DNA from: JAFANK01 sp036741695
GTDB taxonomy: Bacteria; Vulcanimicrobiota; Vulcanimicrobiia; Eremiobacterales; Eremiobacteraceae
Assembly (NCBI GenBank): GCA_036741695.1
Contig: DAINRU010000041.1
Location: 1-16,496, forward strand
Direction of reading: 5' to 3'
Length of the DNA stretch: 16,496 nt
The notes under the pieces were generated by a model. That model did not search any database, was not told where the DNA came from, and saw nothing but the letters and a program-made list of their open reading frames with translations. The translations under genes and the position numbers were made by a program. Shown one piece after another: positions 1 to 8,174 of this stretch; position 1 is the first letter of the stretch; every line of letters begins with the position of its first letter.

Positions 1-1560
1 GGTGGCGACGGCCGGATTCGCGGGCGAGATGCGCAGCTCGTCGACCGTGGGGACGACCCCGATGACGGTCCGAGCTTGCGTGCCGCTCGCTGTGACGGTT
101 ACCTGCACGCTCCCGGGGCTCACGGCTTTGAGCGTCCCTGTCCGGTCGATGGTTGCCACCGTCGCCGGATCGGCGGAGAACGTCACATCAGCAGCGTTCA
201 CCGGCAGGGGTTGCTCGTTTGCGTCCACCGCTCGCACGTCGATGCCGAGCTTGCTGCCCACCAGCACCTGGCTGGCCGCCGCTTTCAAGATGAGCGTGGT
301 GATCGGACCGCGCGCTGCCGTGTTGAGCACGAACAACCCATCGGCGATCGAGCGCTCTCGGCCATCCGAGGGCACATTTGCGACCGCGCTCGTCAGGTCG
401 CCGGCATGCCGGACGACCATCTCGCTCGAGCCGCCGCTGTCGAACGCCATCGCCGTCGTCGCCCCGAGCGCGACGAAGAGCGCGGCCAGTTGTGGGCGCG
501 TCAGACCGATGGAGAGGGCGGGCCTGCGGCCATCGACCACCACGAACCACAGTGTCGCGCCGTCGCGCGAGAGCCCCGCTCCCGTCACCGGGTTGCGCAC
601 GTCGGTCTCCTCCGGTGCGGGTGCGGCGGGATCGGCGACCGGCTGTCCATCGCGCACGAGCAATGGTCCCCCACCGACACCGAGGCGTACGCCGTCGAGT
701 TGCGGATCGCTCTGCTCGGTGACGCTGAGCACGTCCCCGGGGTGGAATTGACGCTCGAGAAAAAGCGCTTGCGCACCGCGGGCCACGATGCCGACGTCGC
801 CCGGCGCGAGCGCGTCGAAAGCGTTGAGATCCGCATCGATGCGGCTCACGCGGTAGGCTCCTTGCGGCGCTGAAGGCGACAGCACCATTTCCGTCGCGCC
901 TGCCGCGCTTGCTGCGCCGAGCTCCGGCGTGATGAGGGCGAGATCGACTGATGGTGACCACTCGTTGACCGCGCTGACGTCTAACGCCGCACCCGACGGG
1001 CCGGTGATATGCATCTGCCAGGCATACGGACCCATCTGGATCTTGCCTTGACCGTCCACCACGAATGTCGCCGCTCGATCGGGCTGATGGAGGATGCGTC
1101 CGTTTCGCGCGACGAGGTTGAGCGGGCTTCCCGATTCGCTGATGTCGAAATAGTCGGCATTGATACCGAGCTCGGCATCTATGCGATCCGCCATCGAGCT
1201 CAAGCGTTCATCTTTGCCGATGATGACACCGCCGTGCGTCGCGACGGCAAGGGCCACGGACGGATCGCGCACGTCGATTGTGGCGAGCGCAACGACGAGT
1301 GGACCTGCGTCGGTCGCAAGCAGCCAGCGCTCGTAACGAACGCCCGGACCCAGCATCTCGGCGCTCACCGTGGCGCTGTGCACGCGTGGCCAGCCCGCCG
1401 GTTGCACGAACGCGGGCGAAAGTGATGCGATCGGGGAAGCGGGCGGACCTGTCGCGTCGGCAAATGCGGGGCGTTGGCTGCCGTGTGATGCAAGGTCGGC
1501 GCCCAGGAAAATCAGGGCCGCGATCCAGGCGGTGATGGCACGGCTTTCGCGGAATGACAC
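1..1560 (-). CDS. Exported phosphodiester glycosidase (NAGPA-like) with Ig-like domain, C-terminus cut by window edge
   Basis: I translated the minus strand from a GTG at 1558-1560. The frame stays open for 520 codons and runs off the left edge. The start gives a signal peptide: basic residues (R4, R7), a hydrophobic run at about 9-23, and an AFADA-type cleavage region near 32-36. Residues about 85-415 carry the phosphodiester glycosidase (NAGPA, PF09992) hallmarks: NADYF at 134-138, NGR at 153-155, GVGGGPLLVRDG at 294-305 and FDSGGSSEMV at 373-382. Family members remove N-acetylglucosamine or related sugars from phosphodiester-linked glycans. In bacteria they are often linked to the cell envelope or exopolysaccharide, and the true substrate here is unknown. 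Residues about 425-503 look like a bacterial Ig-like (Big_2) domain, with VSPGSVQVTVTA near 480-491. The last residues, LRISPANPAVAT, look like the start of a second Ig repeat. No good Shine-Dalgarno precedes the GTG. The domain call is firm; the exact start is less so. Confidence 0.88.
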   Translation of the reverse strand, partial: MSFRESRAITAWIAALIFLGADLASHGSQRPAFADATGPPASPIASLSPAFVQPAGWPRVHSATVSAEMLGPGVRYERWLLATDAGPLVVALATIDVRDPSVALAVATHGGVIIGKDERLSSMADRIDAELGINADYFDISESGSPLNLVARNGRILHQPDRAATFVVDGQGKIQMGPYAWQMHITGPSGAALDVSAVNEWSPSVDLALITPELGAASAAGATEMVLSPSAPQGAYRVSRIDADLNAFDALAPGDVGIVARGAQALFLERQFHPGDVLSVTEQSDPQLDGVRLGVGGGPLLVRDGQPVADPAAPAPEETDVRNPVTGAGLSRDGATLWFVVVDGRRPALSIGLTRPQLAALFVALGATTAMAFDSGGSSEMVVRHAGDLTSAVANVPSDGRERSIADGLFVLNTAARGPITTLILKAAASQVLVGSKLGIDVRAVDANEQPLPVNAADVTFSADPATVATIDRTGTLKAVSPGSVQVTVTASGTQARTVIGVVPTVDELRISPANPAVAT

Positions 1561-1575
1561 GGCGCTCGTGTTTCT

Positions 1576-1581
1576 GGAGGG
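1576..1581 (+). promoter_or_regulatory. Ribosome binding site (GGAGGG) supporting a TTG start
   Basis: GGAGGG lies 3 nt before TTG 1585 and 9 nt before an in-frame TTG at 1591. No ATG lies between it and the signal-peptide region, so translation must start at a TTG (1585 or 1591) if the signal peptide is real. Spacing alone does not separate the two. Confidence 0.6.
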
Positions 1582-1584
1582 ACG

Positions 1585-2514
1585 TTGCTTTTGCCTTACC
1601 TGACACCAAAAACCGCGAACCGCCTGCTTCCATTCGCTCTCGTGAGCTGCGTCGTGACTATGACGGCGCCGCAGCCTGCCGCCGCCGACCAGGCGCAGCT
1701 TGTCTGGCGAGCGCCGGCGAAAGGAAGCCAGTATAATGGCATCTCGAGCGTTCAGCACGACATAACGTTTCAGATGAGCGCAGTGCTGAAAGGCATGGCC
1801 GGTCACCGTGCCGATCCCATCTATGTCGTGGAAGACCGGACCCGCACGTATACAACGCCGCATGGCGACAGTGACGTGTACGTCAACGACGCGTTCGCGC
1901 GGCACCACGGTGGTCCCAATAACACCGACACGACGGTGAAGCGCCGCACGCGCAAACAGATCGTGCCTTTCGATCCGACGGGGAGGTACAGTTTCGAGCC
2001 GTACTTATGCAAGAACGAGCCCCCGCTTGACGACTCCAACCCCGATCCAAAATCGTATAAACAATGCCCGCCGACCGACGCATCAGGTGACCACGCGTAC
2101 GAGGACCCGGGCGATGCGGCGCTCTCCCAGATGCCGGCCGGACCCATCGATATCGGCGAGTCGTGGACGTTCTCGAAGGCCGTGGTCGTCGGACGCGAGG
2201 AGGGCTCCGGCACGCTCGACTACGTCGTGACGCTGCAGCGCGTCGACGAGCGGGGCAAGCAACGCATCGCGGTCTTCGACGTCACTGCGTCGGGGCGCAT
2301 CAACCCATCCGGCGACCTCCAAGCGCGTGGCTTTCACACGTCGACTATGACGTTCTCGGGTTCAGCCGAGTTCGATATCAACGCGGGCATACCAGGGGTC
2401 CAGCACTACACAGGTCACGTGGAATTCCACGCGAGCATCATGGGCGCGAACATCGGGTACGCCTTTGACGAGATCTACGATGGGACGCCCTGGACCATAT
2501 CCCCGGCGCAATGA
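1585..2514 (+). CDS. Exported protein of unknown function
   Basis: I do not recognise this family. The TTG start (1585, or 1591 two codons later) has GGAGGG upstream. It yields a signal peptide: basic K9 and R13, a hydrophobic core at about 14-28 and an AAA|DQ cleavage site after residue 34. The mature part of about 275 residues has alternating polar and hydrophobic stretches, suggesting a beta-rich fold. There is a two-cysteine segment (C142 and C161) that could form a disulfide around a Pro/Asp-rich loop. Residues 184-236 (GPIDIGESWTFSK, then DYVVTLQRVDERGKQRIAVFDV, quoted in part) and a Gly-rich tail resemble secreted beta-sandwich proteins seen in high-GC bacteria, but that is only an impression. 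The last codons overlap the next gene by ATGA, so the two are probably translationally coupled. The gene is divergent from the phosphodiester glycosidase with only 24 bp between starts. Confidence 0.75.
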   Translation: MLLPYLTPKTANRLLPFALVSCVVTMTAPQPAAADQAQLVWRAPAKGSQYNGISSVQHDITFQMSAVLKGMAGHRADPIYVVEDRTRTYTTPHGDSDVYVNDAFARHHGGPNNTDTTVKRRTRKQIVPFDPTGRYSFEPYLCKNEPPLDDSNPDPKSYKQCPPTDASGDHAYEDPGDAALSQMPAGPIDIGESWTFSKAVVVGREEGSGTLDYVVTLQRVDERGKQRIAVFDVTASGRINPSGDLQARGFHTSTMTFSGSAEFDINAGIPGVQHYTGHVEFHASIMGANIGYAFDEIYDGTPWTISPAQ

Positions 2515-3353
2515 AGACAAGCGATGCGCAGACCGCGCAGGATGATGCTCTCGACAGCATGCTCGCCGACGCCGTCCGTCAGGCTGAGAGAACATGCGCG
2601 GGCGTCGTGCGCCACGCATCTGCATACCTGACTGATCTGCAGACCATGCGCCATGGAGAGGCGAACGCAGACGCGGACGTCTATCCGGCGAGCGTGATCA
2701 AAGTTCCCATCATGGCCGAGGCCTTTCATCAGTGCGCGAGCGGCACGCTGCGACTCGATGACGGCGTCACGGTATCAGCGTGGAATCAGACCCCGACGTC
2801 AGGCCCGGCGCCCTTTGTGCCGGGCTACGTTGCATCCATCGCGGAGCTCGTCGAGTTGATGATCGTCCACTCGGACAACGTGGCCACCAACCAACTCATC
2901 GACGTGCTGCGGCGCGAAAACGTGACTGCCTTCATGCACGAGCTCGGCCTGCAAACGTTCCTCTTGGGCCGCAAGCTCTCGGGCGCCGAGCCCCTCATCG
3001 ACGACCGGGAGATGATCGGCCGCAACCGTCTGCCCGCCGCGGAGATCGGACGGCTGCTGACGCTCATCGCCGAGGATGCGATAGCCGGAAGCGGCCAGCA
3101 GCGCGACATCATGCGGCGCTGCGCGGATGACGGCAAACTCGTGGCCGGTCTTTTGTCAGGCGACGTCTTCATGCACAAGACCGGCGAGACATCCGACGTC
3201 AGTCACGATGCCGGCATCCTCTTGACGGCCTCGGGCACGTGCTACGTCGTGGTGCTCTACTGCGACGTCGTGCCGAAGGCTGACCGGTCGGATGCGGATC
3301 ACGCCAATCCGTTCATGGCGAGCTGGATGCGCGCCCTCCGCTCGCACCTATGA
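2511..3353 (+). CDS. Serine hydrolase of the class A beta-lactamase fold, no signal peptide
   Basis: The 280-residue product shows the three motifs of the beta-lactamase/transpeptidase fold in correct order and spacing: S61-V-I-K64 (nucleophile and general base), S121-D-N123 and K223-T-G225. Class A beta-lactamases also have a deacylating Glu in an omega-loop ExxLN motif. The matching stretch here (about 160-175, with E160, E167 and N172) has no such motif, so hydrolysis of beta-lactams cannot be assumed; a peptidase or esterase role is possible. The N-terminus is polar and acidic with no signal peptide or membrane anchor. No alternative upstream start exists outside the preceding gene, so the enzyme looks cytosolic, which is odd for this fold. 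The ATG overlaps the upstream stop (ATGA), and its own stop overlaps the next ATG in the same way, placing it in the middle of a three-gene operon. The family call is good; the substrate is unknown. Confidence 0.85.
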   Translation: MKTSDAQTAQDDALDSMLADAVRQAERTCAGVVRHASAYLTDLQTMRHGEANADADVYPASVIKVPIMAEAFHQCASGTLRLDDGVTVSAWNQTPTSGPAPFVPGYVASIAELVELMIVHSDNVATNQLIDVLRRENVTAFMHELGLQTFLLGRKLSGAEPLIDDREMIGRNRLPAAEIGRLLTLIAEDAIAGSGQQRDIMRRCADDGKLVAGLLSGDVFMHKTGETSDVSHDAGILLTASGTCYVVVLYCDVVPKADRSDADHANPFMASWMRALRSHL

Positions 3354-4111
3354 CCACGATCGACCTGAGCGGGACGGTCGTGCTGCTCACCGGCGGGTCG
3401 AGCGGCATCGGCGCCGCTGCGGTGCGCAGCATGCACGCAAGCGGCGCCTCCATCTTCTTCACCTATCTGACGCATGAGTCGCGCGCCGCAGCGCTGGCTC
3501 GCGAGCTCGGCGACCGGGTCGCCTACCAGCGGTGCGATATTTCAGAGCACGACGCTCTCCCGCCCCTGGTTCATGCATGCGTCGCACGTTTCGGGCGCAT
3601 CGACGTGCTGGTCAACAACGCGGCGATTTTTGCGGAGAACCCGTTCACCGGTCGCGACTATGCCGCGTGGCGCCGCGGCTGGCAACGAACCTTTGACGTC
3701 AACATCTTCGGCGCGGCGCATCTGGCCTGGCTCGTCATGCACCAGATGCGTTCGCAAGGCGGCACAGGCAAGATCATCAACGTGGCTTCCCGCGCGGGCC
3801 ACCGAGGTGAGCTCACGTTTCCCGACTATGGGGCGAGCAAGGCCGCGCTCATCAACCTGACCAAATCCATCGCGCGCTCGTGCGCGCACGATGGGATCGT
3901 GGCGATGGCCGTCGCCCCGGGCTTCATCGAAACCGACATGGCCGCGCCCGATCTCGCCACGCGCCGCGCCGAGATCGAAGGCGAGATCCCCCTCGGATAC
4001 GTCGGCAGCGCCGACGATGTGGCACACGTCATAACGTTTCTCGCTTCTCCGCTCGCGACGTATGCGAACGGTGCGACAATAGACGTCAACGGCGGCTCGT
4101 ACGTCCGCTAG
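3350..4111 (+). CDS. Short-chain dehydrogenase/reductase (FabG-like SDR)
   Basis: The 253-residue protein is a classical SDR. It has the TGGSSGIG cofactor-binding loop at 14-21, D63 after the third strand (RCD), NNA at 89-91, N118, catalytic S147, Y160 and K164 (YGASK), then PGFIETDM at 190-197 and a C-terminal DVNGGSYVR. It should reduce a carbonyl or oxidise an alcohol with NAD(P)H in the cytosol. The loop contains no clear NADP-specific Arg that I can point to, so the cofactor is unsettled. Length and motifs match FabG-like 3-oxoacyl reductases, but there are no fatty-acid genes nearby, so I do not assign fabG. It is the last gene of the tight operon that begins at 1585; its ATG sits inside the ATGA overlap with the serine hydrolase. 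An 85-bp gap follows before kgd. Confidence 0.9.
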   Translation: MTTIDLSGTVVLLTGGSSGIGAAAVRSMHASGASIFFTYLTHESRAAALARELGDRVAYQRCDISEHDALPPLVHACVARFGRIDVLVNNAAIFAENPFTGRDYAAWRRGWQRTFDVNIFGAAHLAWLVMHQMRSQGGTGKIINVASRAGHRGELTFPDYGASKAALINLTKSIARSCAHDGIVAMAVAPGFIETDMAAPDLATRRAEIEGEIPLGYVGSADDVAHVITFLASPLATYANGATIDVNGGSYVR

Positions 4112-4196
4112 AATGCCGCGGCCGAGCGCGGCGGCGAGTGCCGTCAGATGCACTCGTGCCAGGGCGGCGTTCGGCGGGCGCTGAAGCGAGAGCCGC

Positions 4197-7100
4197 GTGC
4201 GAACAGTGATCGACGTCGTCCTCCCCGAGATGGGGGAGTCAGTATCAGAAGGCTCGGTGACGAGCTGGCGCAAGAAGCCTGGCGATCGCGTGGCGGCGGG
4301 CGAACCGCTGGTCGACGTCACGACCGATAAGGTCGACGTCGAGGTGCCGTCGCCGGCCGCCGGCACGGTCACGAAGATCCTGGTCGAGGAGGGCAAGACC
4401 GTCAAGGTGGGCGCAAAGCTCGCCGAGATCGACACGGGCGCGAGCGGCGACGGCAAGCCACAGGCCTCGTCGGGCACGCTCCCACAGCCGGCGCCGGCTT
4501 CGGGCGATCGAGGTACCGATGCGGGTGCGCCTGCTGCCGGTGCAACGCAGCTCCCGCCGGCCTCGCGGAGTAGCGTCGACGCGTCGCCGCTCGCACGCCG
4601 CATGGCAGCCTTGCGCGGCGTCGACCTCGAGCACGTGCAGCCGACGTATGCGGGCGAACCCGTACGCCGCGCCGACGTGGCGCGAAGCCTCGAAGCAGGT
4701 GATGCCGCTTTGGGCTCGCAGGCCGCGAGCGCAGCGCCTGCCGACGCCGCAGATGCAAAGGTCACAAAGCTCAAGGGTGCCGCCGCATCGCTCGTCGACC
4801 ATATGGAACGAAGCCTTTCCATCCCGACGGCGACAAGTTTCCGCACCATCTCCGTGGATGTCCTCGACGCGCGCCGGCGCGATCTCAACGCTGCGCTACG
4901 CTCGGCGGGACGCAGCGAGAAGGTTTCGTTCACGCATATCGTGGCGTATGCGCTCGCGCGAGCCACGCCGGCGGTGCCCGCCATGACCGCGAGCTTCCGT
5001 CGTAGCGCGACAGGCCCCGAGCGGGTCGAGCGCGGCGTGCAGCTCGGTCTGGCAGTCGACGTCAAGCGGCCGGACGGTTCCCGCATGCTCGTCGTGCCGG
5101 TCGTGCGTGATGCCGACGCTCTCGACTTCGCCGCGTTCCACCGCGCCTACGAGGCGCTGGTCGAGAAGGCGCGAGCCGGGACGCTCGCCCTGCCTGAGAT
5201 GTCGGGCGCCACCTTGACCCTGACCAATCCGGGCGGGATCGGCACCATCGCCTCTGTGCCACGGCTCATGCAAGGCCAGGGAGCGATCATCGCCGCCGGC
5301 GCCATCGACTTTCCTTCCGGGCTCGGCTCCGTGCCCGAACCGACGCTGCGCAACTTGGGCGTTTCCAAAGTCATGACGCTGACGAGCACGTACGACCATC
5401 GCATCATTCAGGGCGCGCAATCCGGTGAGTTCCTCCGCCGCGTGGATCAACTGCTCGGGGGTGCCGACGGCTTCTACGAGGCGATCTATTCGGCGCTTGG
5501 CCTAGGGCCTCCGAGCGCGCTCCCCAAGCTCGCCGCGATAGCGCCTACAGCGCTCGCCGAACCCGGCGCCGCCGATGTCGCGCGTGCTGCAGCAGCCGGC
5601 ATGGGCCTTGTCATGCGCTACCGGACGCACGGTGTGAACGCCGCGCATCTCGACCCGCTCTCCGACACGTCGCCACTCGACCCCGCGCTGGAACCCACAA
5701 GCCTCGGGCTCGACCATGCGATCATGGAGAAGGTTCCTGCGACCGTGCTGCGCGTCTACGCGCCCGGCCAGACGCTCGCCGACATCCTCAACCGCCTGCG
5801 CGACACGTATTGCTCGACCATCGCCTACGAGGTGGAGCACATCAGCCGGCACGAGCAGCGCTCGTGGCTTCGCCAGCAGATCGAATCCGGCGCGCACCGC
5901 ACGCCGCTTTCCCGCGAACGTAAGCTCGAGCTGCTCGAACGGCTCACCCGTGTCGAGTCGTTCGAGCGCTATTTGCGCAAAGCGTTCTTGGGCCAGAAGA
6001 CCTTCTCGATCGAGGGTCTCGACGCGATGGTGCCGGTGCTCGAGGAGATGCTCCACATGCTCGCCGACGAGGGGACCGCTGAGGTCCGCTTAGGGATGGC
6101 GCACCGCGGCCGTCTGGCGGTGATCACGCACGTCGTCGACCGGCCATACGAAGAAGTCTTGCTGGAATTCGAACAGGCCCAAGAGCGCGGTCTCGTGCAT
6201 CGCGAGGGTGACGTCACGGGGGACGTCAAGTATCATCAAGGCGCGAGCGGCACGTACGAGACGGAGAGCGGGAAGAAGATCCGCGTCGTCCTCGCCAACA
6301 ACCCAAGCCACCTCGAAGCGGTCGACAGCGTGGTCGAAGGCCAGACCCGCGCGGTGCAGACCGAGCGCCGCGAGAACATCGCCAAGCTCGACGTCTCGCG
6401 CGCCTGCGCGATCCTCATCCATGGCGACGCAGCGTTCGCCGGGCAGGGCGTGGTCGCCGAGGTCTTCAACATGCAAGGCCTCGCGGGGTACACGACCGGC
6501 GGCACGCTGCACGTCATCGCCAACAACCAGATCGGATTTACCACCCTGCCGCGAGACGGCCGCTCCACGCGCTACGCGAGCGACTTGGCGAAAGGCTTCG
6601 ACGTCCCCATCATCCACGTCAACGCCGACGACATCGAAGCCGGCATCGCAGCCGTCCATCTCGCAGTCGAGTACCGCCGGCGTTTCCATCGCGACGCGCT
6701 CATCGACCTCATCGGCTACCGGCGCTTCGGCCACAATGAGGCGGACGAACCGGCCTACACGCAGCCTGATATGTACGCTCGTATCGCCGCCCATCCGACG
6801 GCGCGCGAGATCTTCGCGCGGCGTCTCGTCGAGGAGGGAACCCTCACCGAGGACGACGTGAAGCGCAGCCTCGAGCGGGCGCAAAAGCGAGTGGAGGAAG
6901 CGCATGCCGCCGTCAAGGCGCGCACCAAAAATGGGCCGGCCAAAGAGCAAAAACCCCGGTCGGCGGAAGCGGACGATGACGCGGTGGCCGAGACGAGCGT
7001 TCCTTTAGATGTGCTGCGCCGGCTCAACGCAGAGCTGGTCAAGACGCCCGACGGCTTCGCCGTGCATCCCAAGCTCGCGCGCCAGCTCGAACGCCGCCAC

Positions 7101-8174
7101 GACGCGCTGGCGCCCAAGGGCGAGGTCGATTGGGGGCTAGGCGAGGCGCTCGCGTTTGCGAGCCTGCTTCGTGAAGGGGTTCCCATCCGGGTGACCGGTC
7201 AGGACACAGAGCGCGGCACGTTTAGCCATCGCCATCTCGTCCTCCACGATGTGAAGACGGGCGACCCGTGGACCCCGATGCAGCACCTGACCGACGCCAC
7301 GGCATCATTTGAGATCTACAACAGCCCACTCTCGGAATATGCCGCGATGGGCTTCGAATATGGCTACAGCGCAGAGGCTCCGAGCGCGCTCGTCCTCTGG
7401 GAAGCTCAGTTCGGCGACTTCAGCAACGGCGGACAGATCATCATCGATCAGTTCATGGCCGCCGGGCGGGCGAAGTGGCAGCAGACGTCGCGGCTGTGTC
7501 TTCTTCTCCCGCACGGGTACGAGGGCGCCGGCCCCGAGCACTCCAGCGCACGGCTCGAGCGCTTTCTGCTCTTGGCCGCCGAAGGCAATTTCCGTATCGC
7601 CAATCCGACCACGCCGGCGCAGTACTTCCATCTGCTGCGCGATCAAGCCAAAGGTCCGAAGGCGCGTCCGCTCGTCATCATGACCCCTAAGAGCCTACTG
7701 CGCCTGCGCGCGGCGAGCTCGACGGTCGACGACCTCATCAAGGGCACCTTCGCGGCGGTCCTCGATGACCCGCATGCTCCGAAGCGCAGCGCCGTCAAAC
7801 GCCTCGCGCTGTGCAGCGGTAAAGTGTATTACGATCTCGACGCCGGTGCCCGCCGTTCCGACGGCGGAGATCTGGCCATCGCCCGCGTCGAGCTGCTCGA
7901 ACCATTCCCCTACGATCAGGTCATGGCGCTTGTGGTCTCCTACCCAAATGTCAAACGCGTGACGTGGGTGCAAGAGGAGCCAAAGAACATGGGCGCCCGT
8001 GCGTTCGTGTCGCGCCGCATCCGCGAGAAGCTGACCCCGCTCGGTATCATCTTCGATTACATCGGGCGCCCGGACCGGGCAAGTCCAAGCGAAGGCTATC
8101 CGGGCGCACACGCAGTCGAGCAGGAGCGCATCGTCGCCGAGGTCGCGGCTGGCGACACACGAGGCCGCTCGTGA
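4197..8174 (+). CDS. kgd: Fused 2-oxoglutarate dehydrogenase: lipoyl-E2-E1 (Kgd/OdhA type) with its own lipoyl domain
   Basis: One 1325-residue chain holds two enzymes of the 2-oxoglutarate dehydrogenase complex (2-oxoglutarate to succinyl-CoA, TCA cycle, cytosol). Residues 3-79 are a lipoyl domain with TTDK45VDVEV as the lipoylation site. A Pro/Ala-rich linker (81-125) leads to a degenerate E3-binding domain (about 128-165). Residues about 190-425 are the E2 acyltransferase core, with the DHRIIQGA catalytic motif at 400-407, the Gln-containing form I recall from actinobacterial Kgd/OdhA. From about 470 onward is E1: GMAHRGRL 633-640, KYHQGASG 678-685, NPSHLEAVD 702-710, thiamine diphosphate site HGDAAFAGQG 742-751 to NNQIGFTT 776-783, FGHNEADEPAY 844-854, GQDTERGTFSHRH 1001-1013, WVQEEPKNMGA 1257-1267. 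GTG 4197 is preceded by GAGAG; GTG 4206 is also possible. Actinobacterial homologues lack the lipoyl domain. lpdA follows with a GTGA overlap. Confidence 0.95.
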   Translation: MRTVIDVVLPEMGESVSEGSVTSWRKKPGDRVAAGEPLVDVTTDKVDVEVPSPAAGTVTKILVEEGKTVKVGAKLAEIDTGASGDGKPQASSGTLPQPAPASGDRGTDAGAPAAGATQLPPASRSSVDASPLARRMAALRGVDLEHVQPTYAGEPVRRADVARSLEAGDAALGSQAASAAPADAADAKVTKLKGAAASLVDHMERSLSIPTATSFRTISVDVLDARRRDLNAALRSAGRSEKVSFTHIVAYALARATPAVPAMTASFRRSATGPERVERGVQLGLAVDVKRPDGSRMLVVPVVRDADALDFAAFHRAYEALVEKARAGTLALPEMSGATLTLTNPGGIGTIASVPRLMQGQGAIIAAGAIDFPSGLGSVPEPTLRNLGVSKVMTLTSTYDHRIIQGAQSGEFLRRVDQLLGGADGFYEAIYSALGLGPPSALPKLAAIAPTALAEPGAADVARAAAAGMGLVMRYRTHGVNAAHLDPLSDTSPLDPALEPTSLGLDHAIMEKVPATVLRVYAPGQTLADILNRLRDTYCSTIAYEVEHISRHEQRSWLRQQIESGAHRTPLSRERKLELLERLTRVESFERYLRKAFLGQKTFSIEGLDAMVPVLEEMLHMLADEGTAEVRLGMAHRGRLAVITHVVDRPYEEVLLEFEQAQERGLVHREGDVTGDVKYHQGASGTYETESGKKIRVVLANNPSHLEAVDSVVEGQTRAVQTERRENIAKLDVSRACAILIHGDAAFAGQGVVAEVFNMQGLAGYTTGGTLHVIANNQIGFTTLPRDGRSTRYASDLAKGFDVPIIHVNADDIEAGIAAVHLAVEYRRRFHRDALIDLIGYRRFGHNEADEPAYTQPDMYARIAAHPTAREIFARRLVEEGTLTEDDVKRSLERAQKRVEEAHAAVKARTKNGPAKEQKPRSAEADDDAVAETSVPLDVLRRLNAELVKTPDGFAVHPKLARQLERRHDALAPKGEVDWGLGEALAFASLLREGVPIRVTGQDTERGTFSHRHLVLHDVKTGDPWTPMQHLTDATASFEIYNSPLSEYAAMGFEYGYSAEAPSALVLWEAQFGDFSNGGQIIIDQFMAAGRAKWQQTSRLCLLLPHGYEGAGPEHSSARLERFLLLAAEGNFRIANPTTPAQYFHLLRDQAKGPKARPLVIMTPKSLLRLRAASSTVDDLIKGTFAAVLDDPHAPKRSAVKRLALCSGKVYYDLDAGARRSDGGDLAIARVELLEPFPYDQVMALVVSYPNVKRVTWVQEEPKNMGARAFVSRRIREKLTPLGIIFDYIGRPDRASPSEGYPGAHAVEQERIVAEVAAGDTRGRS
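4329..4331 (+). other. Predicted lipoyl-lysine codon (K45 of Kgd)
   Basis: AAG encodes the Lys of the TTDKVDVEV hairpin turn, the standard attachment site for lipoate in E2 lipoyl domains. Its presence implies the fusion protein carries its own swinging arm and need not borrow that of a separate E2. Confidence 0.85.

Noticed and set aside
2..751. Long plus-strand ORFs at 2-751 and 76-873 and a minus-strand ORF at 188-961
   Set aside because: They overlap the minus-strand glycosidase frame, which has a signal peptide and family motifs. Their translations are low-complexity (Arg, Ala, Ser, Pro rich) with no recognisable domain, as expected of shadow frames in GC-rich DNA.
2511..3353. Antibiotic-resistance beta-lactamase
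   Set aside because: The fold motifs are present, but there is no signal peptide and no clear deacylating omega-loop Glu, so a resistance function is not supported.
4115..4132. GC-only hairpin (GCCGCG and CGCGGC) after the SDR gene as a terminator
   Set aside because: The stem is only 6 bp, there is no T-run, and such matches are frequent in this base composition. The end of the SDR transcript is left undefined.
3542..5086. 514-codon minus-strand ORF spanning the SDR and the start of kgd
   Set aside because: It is antisense to two genes with intact catalytic motifs and crosses their intergenic gap. Its product is compositionally biased and has no domain signs.
6090..6950. 286-codon minus-strand ORF inside kgd, and a 217-codon plus-strand ORF at 6208-6861
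   Set aside because: Both lie within the E1 coding region, whose frame carries the thiamine-diphosphate motifs. They are shadow frames.
7964..8170. 69-residue N-terminal extension of lpdA
   Set aside because: It lies wholly within kgd in another frame and precedes the FAD-binding motif, which normally sits at the very N-terminus of E3. The GTG at 8171 with ACGAGG upstream is the natural start.
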